A stretch of 33,979 bases of DNA from Geoalkalibacter ferrihydriticus DSM 17813 (GTDB lineage Bacteria; Desulfobacterota; Desulfuromonadia; Desulfuromonadales; Geoalkalibacteraceae): assembly GCF_000820505.1 (NCBI RefSeq), contig NZ_JWJD01000010.1, positions 3,635-37,613 on the forward strand, written 5' to 3'. The translations under genes and the position numbers were made by a program. The notes under the pieces are model-generated. The model had not been told where the DNA came from, did not search any database, and saw only the letters and a program-made list of their open reading frames with translations. This document shows positions 31,519 through 33,979 of the stretch, piece after piece; the first letter of the stretch is position 1, and each line of letters begins with the position of its first letter.

Positions 31519-31872
31519 TCACAAAATCTCCAGATGGTTTTCTTGAAAACTTCTCCAGAACGCCGAACCGCTGTGCCGTAATTGTTGGAACTCCTCAGGC
31601 GTGTAGACAAGGATGTCAATAGGAATGCCGAGATCCAGAAGATCGAAAAACCGGCGTGGCCGTTCAATGAACGATTGCTGGCTTTCTGTCACGATCAGCA
31701 GATCAAGGTCGGACCACACAGTCAGCTTGTTTAGGGCATACGAACCGAAGATATAAGCCTCTTTAACTTCATGATGGATGAGCTTTTCGCGGAGAAAATC
31801 TTCAATTTCCTGCTTGGAATAATCGAGGATGCTTTTGGCGGGGCGACTCTGATCAAGAATTTTCGTCATCAT
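31519..31872 (-). CDS. MNT-type nucleotidyltransferase (HEPN/MNT module)
   Basis: A 117-residue nucleotidyltransferase. AYIFGSYALNKLTVWSDLDL has the G-S-Y-A loop and the D-x-D pair, and GIPIDILVYTPEEFQQL follows. I start at ATGATG 31872, which overlaps the end of the HEPN gene; an upstream reading to 31896 would overlap more. In HEPN/MNT pairs this subunit modifies or restrains the HEPN partner; here the MNT gene is second, unlike the module at 24159. Confidence 0.85.
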   Translation of the reverse strand: MMTKILDQSRPAKSILDYSKQEIEDFLREKLIHHEVKEAYIFGSYALNKLTVWSDLDLLIVTESQQSFIERPRRFFDLLDLGIPIDILVYTPEEFQQLRHSGSAFWRSFQENHLEIL

Positions 31873-32248
31873 TCTGCAGTCGCTTTCGAATGGCACTGAA
31901 AATTTCGTGAGCAGATTTCAGGGCCCGCTGAGCTTGCTCCTCGGTCAGGATTTCAAAAGGAGCCCCAGAGGGGAAAGCATCGGGGTATCGTGCGGAGATA
32001 TAATAGAGATCGAGTTCACGGCAATTTTTTTCCAGGTCTCCATTTTCGCCGAGACTTTTGACGATTTGGAAAAGGGAATGCGTCCGAACAGTATCGAAGC
32101 CTTTATGAAAGCAGTAGGCTTTGAGTGCTTTTTCGCTGGCCTGCTGGGCGATAAAGCACGTTTGAGCATAGAATTTTCCGTTTAAGCTATGCTCAGCCCA
32201 TAAAAGATCGTTTTCGGCTTGGCGAAGCCAATCAATGTGCCTGTTCAT
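31853..32248 (-). CDS. HEPN-domain protein
   Basis: A 131-residue all-helical protein. DWLRQAENDLLWAEHSL and QASEKALKAYCFHKG are the conserved HEPN helices, TVRTHSLFQIVKSL follows, and YISARYPDAFPSGAPFEILT is a strongly typical HEPN (PF05168) stretch. It has no clear RxxxxxH ribonuclease motif at the C-terminus. It is either a toxin subunit or a substrate-binding partner for the nucleotidyltransferase that overlaps its 3' end by 20 bases. Confidence 0.87.
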   Translation of the reverse strand: MNRHIDWLRQAENDLLWAEHSLNGKFYAQTCFIAQQASEKALKAYCFHKGFDTVRTHSLFQIVKSLGENGDLEKNCRELDLYYISARYPDAFPSGAPFEILTEEQAQRALKSAHEIFSAIRKRLQNDDENS

Positions 32249-32406
32249 CTTCTTGAAATCCCTTGGTTTCAGTTAGATTGTAAATTTACTTGAACTCCCG
32301 GCCATTGTCAAAGAGACTGGTCAAAAACGATACCCGGGTGAATTTGGAACAACCTTGGTACGGAAACCGGTGATTCCACCTGGGGACGAAATAGACGGCG
32401 AGGGCA

Positions 32407-32479
32407 GGGCGCAGCATGCTGCGCCCCTACGGGAAATGCCGGCAATGCATCGAATGTAGGGGCGACGCATGCGTCGCCC
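32407..32479. repeat. Two REP hairpins facing each other
   Basis: 32407-32430 (stem CGCAGC, ends CTAC) and 32456-32479 (GTAG head, stem CGACGC), with 25 bases between. Both stems are perfect and differ from each other. Confidence 0.92.
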
Positions 32480-32483
32480 TGCT

Positions 32484-32885
32484 CTATAGGGCAAAAAATT
32501 CACCGGGTGTCAGAGCGGGGATTGTTGAACCTGAGAAATCCTTGCTGTTGCGGGTGATGATAAAATCACAGGCTTTCTTTTCTGCTGATGCGCAGATGAC
32601 CGCATCCTCAAAGTCGGAGAACTGTAAATTCCTGGCGCGGAGAAAAATTGCCTTGTCGGCCGGTATGACTGAAAAATTCTGTAGCAGCCAGTCGATCAAT
32701 TCATCGCTCTGTTGTTTACCAGAGTATTTTTGAACGAGGTAGTGAAGGGTGGTCAGGGCATGCGCCGCGATGCAGCCGCAGTTTTTTTTCAACGCGAAAT
32801 CGAGAATTCTGGCAGAAGCTTCATAGTGGGGCTGCCTTTTCTGGACAACATCAAGAAAAATATTGAGATCAAGCAGGAGTCTCAT
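32484..32885 (-). CDS. PIN-domain toxin (VapC-like)
   Basis: A 133-residue PIN protein. MRLLLDLNIFLDVVQKRQPH has the first Asp pair, ALTTLHYLV is the second segment, and FSDFEDAVICASAEKKACDF and IITRNSKDF hold the later acidic ligands. It matches the PIN group often paired with DUF6364 or ribbon-helix-helix antitoxins. Its start overlaps the antitoxin stop by four bases. A REP hairpin lies five bases past its stop. Confidence 0.88.
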   Translation of the reverse strand: MRLLLDLNIFLDVVQKRQPHYEASARILDFALKKNCGCIAAHALTTLHYLVQKYSGKQQSDELIDWLLQNFSVIPADKAIFLRARNLQFSDFEDAVICASAEKKACDFIITRNSKDFSGSTIPALTPGEFFAL

Positions 32886-33118
32886 TGATGCTTATCCTTC
32901 ATGGCCTCATGATATTCTTTGCTCGTATCGATTTCTTCGGGGACAATGCCGCTGAAACGCAGAATATCAGGATGTATACCCCCTTCGGGCCCTCTGCGTA
33001 ATTGTTTGAGGTAGCGATCAATCAACTCGGTCATGGTAATTCCGTGTTTAGACGCGTATTTTTTGGCAAATTCAATGTCTTCTTCCGGTAACCGAATGGT
33101 GAGTTTGCGGGTTGCCAT
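32882..33118 (-). CDS. Ribbon-helix-helix-type antitoxin (DUF6364-like)
   Basis: A 78-residue protein. ATRKLTIRLPEEDIEFAKKY is the ribbon strand and first helix, and HGITMTELIDRYLKQL the second helix. The C-terminal tail probably binds the PIN toxin. AGGAG is well placed before ATG 33118 on the minus strand. It should repress the pair's promoter in the 33119-33209 region. Confidence 0.85.
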   Translation of the reverse strand: MATRKLTIRLPEEDIEFAKKYASKHGITMTELIDRYLKQLRRGPEGGIHPDILRFSGIVPEEIDTSKEYHEAMKDKHQ

Positions 33119-33209
33119 CGGTAAACTCCTTTTATTGAATTGATACGGCTATTTTACGGGAAATGTATGGCCAGGTCAATTTTCGGAAATGGGTTGAATG
33201 ACGGAAACA

Positions 33210-33234
33210 GGGCGACCCAACGGGTCGCCCCTAC
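33210..33234 (-). repeat. REP hairpin, GACCC stem, CTAC end
   Basis: GGGCGACCCAACGGGTCGCCC then CTAC, 24 bases before the AsnB-like start codon. Confidence 0.9.
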
Positions 33235-33258
33235 AATGACGAATAAGGTCTTCTTTTA

Positions 33259-33979
33259 ATGTGCGGAATCAGCGGTATATATAATCTTGACCAGCGTCCC
33301 GTCGACGGCGATTTGCTGCGGCGCATGAACGACACTCTGATCCATCGCGGTCCCGACGGCAGCGGCTTGTTCGTGGATGGAAATATCGGCCTGGGGCATC
33401 GGCGCCTTTCCATCATCGACCTGCATACCGGCGATCAGCCGATGGCGACGCCCGAGGGCGATGTGCAGGTGGTGTTCAACGGGGAAATCTACAATTTCCT
33501 TGAACTCCGCAGTGAATTGGAGGCCCGGGGACATGTTTTCCGCACCCACAGTGACACAGAAACCCTCCTGCACGGTTATCGTGAGTGGGGTCTTGGATTT
33601 GTTGAGCGTTTGCGCGGCATGTTTGCCATCGCTCTGTGGGACAGCCGTGAGCGTAAGCTGATTCTGGTTCGCGACCGATTGGGTAAGAAACCGTTGTATT
33701 ACCATTTTGACGGCCGTCGTCTTGTGTTCGGCTCGGAGATGAAGGCGCTGCTGGCGGATGATTCGATCCCTCGGGAGATGGATCTGCAGGCGCTGGATGC
33801 CTACTTGAGCTTTGGTTATGTGCCTTCGCCGCTGTCGATCTTTTCGGCCATCCGCAAACTGCCTCCGGCCCACCTGGCCGTGTGCGCGGGAGACCGTCTG
33901 GAGATCCGGCCGTACTGGGATCTCGATATGAGCCATGGCGGCGAATCGATCTCCGAAGAGCGTGCGGTGGAAGAGCTGC
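33259..33979 (+). CDS. Asparagine-synthetase-like amidotransferase (5' part, runs off the edge)
   Basis: The frame is open from ATG 33259 to the window edge, giving 240 residues. It begins MCGISGIYNL, so Cys2 is the glutaminase nucleophile. HRGPDGSG, GLGHRRLSIIDL and VVFNGEIYNFLELR are the class II glutamine amidotransferase motifs, and RDRLGKKPLYYHF and VFGSEMKALL follow. The synthetase domain lies mostly beyond the edge. It closely follows the pattern of amidotransferases in exosortase-A EPS loci, which amidate a carboxylate with glutamine nitrogen, possibly a uronic acid or amino acid of the polymer. A weak ribosome site (AAGGTC) lies 12 bases upstream. Confidence 0.92.
   Translation, partial: MCGISGIYNLDQRPVDGDLLRRMNDTLIHRGPDGSGLFVDGNIGLGHRRLSIIDLHTGDQPMATPEGDVQVVFNGEIYNFLELRSELEARGHVFRTHSDTETLLHGYREWGLGFVERLRGMFAIALWDSRERKLILVRDRLGKKPLYYHFDGRRLVFGSEMKALLADDSIPREMDLQALDAYLSFGYVPSPLSIFSAIRKLPPAHLAVCAGDRLEIRPYWDLDMSHGGESISEERAVEEL

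Noticed and set aside
7582-33234. Evenly scattered palindromes considered as a CRISPR array or operator sites
   Set aside because: Spacing is irregular, there are no equal-length unique spacers and no cas genes, and the stems vary. They fit REP elements linked to a RAYT.

Overview
The window looks like part of an exopolysaccharide (EPS) or O-antigen-type biosynthesis locus from a Gram-negative bacterium. A deltaproteobacterium of the Desulfuromonadales kind is my best guess. It rests on an exosortase-A-style polymerase/ligase and asparagine-synthase-like amidotransferase, a lipoprotein signal, a probable selenoprotein and many GTAG-type REP hairpins; the taxonomy is inference. No rRNA, tRNA, CRISPR or transcription regulator was seen.

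Layout. 1-353: a long dispersed inverted repeat. 354-7533: an E1/ThiF-like protein, a methyltransferase, a rhodanese with an in-frame TGA that reads as selenocysteine, a DegT-type aminotransferase, a Wzx flippase, a polysaccharide deacetylase and an O-antigen polymerase/ligase. 7530-10641: a REP-rich zone with a GT4 glycosyltransferase, a REP-associated tyrosine transposase (RAYT) and a PIN toxin-antitoxin pair. 10661-12786: a second deacetylase and a second GT4. 12783-21186: a patchwork of AT-rich genes (GNAT, ATP-grasp, Mur ligase N-half, GT2, pyruvyl-transferase-like) and GC-richer segments (sugar-transfer ATP-grasp, Mur ligase C-half, M15 peptidase), with a decayed IS30 element. 21231-23500: another ATP-grasp and a D-Ala-D-Ala ligase. 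23524-33234: a REP-dense stretch with a lipoprotein resembling polysaccharide lyases, a parallel beta-helix protein, a methyltransferase and several small defence/toxin-type modules, all on the minus strand. 33259 to the edge: the N-terminal part of an AsnB-like amidotransferase.

How it fits together. The plus-strand genes supply sugar-modifying enzymes, glycosyltransferases, flippase, polymerase and polymer-cleaving enzymes. What stands out is a set of amino-acid-ligase folds (three ATP-grasp enzymes, Ddl, a MurF-like ligase, an M15 D,D-peptidase and an amidotransferase) inside a sugar cluster. This suggests a polymer decorated with amino acids or short peptides (inference).

A second theme is about 31 REP hairpins sharing a GTAGGGGC head but carrying different, still self-complementary stems. 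In five genes the TAG of the REP head is the stop codon. REPs are missing from 1-7529 and 10642-22414, so the AT-rich middle was probably acquired more recently than the REP expansion, or was not open to it.
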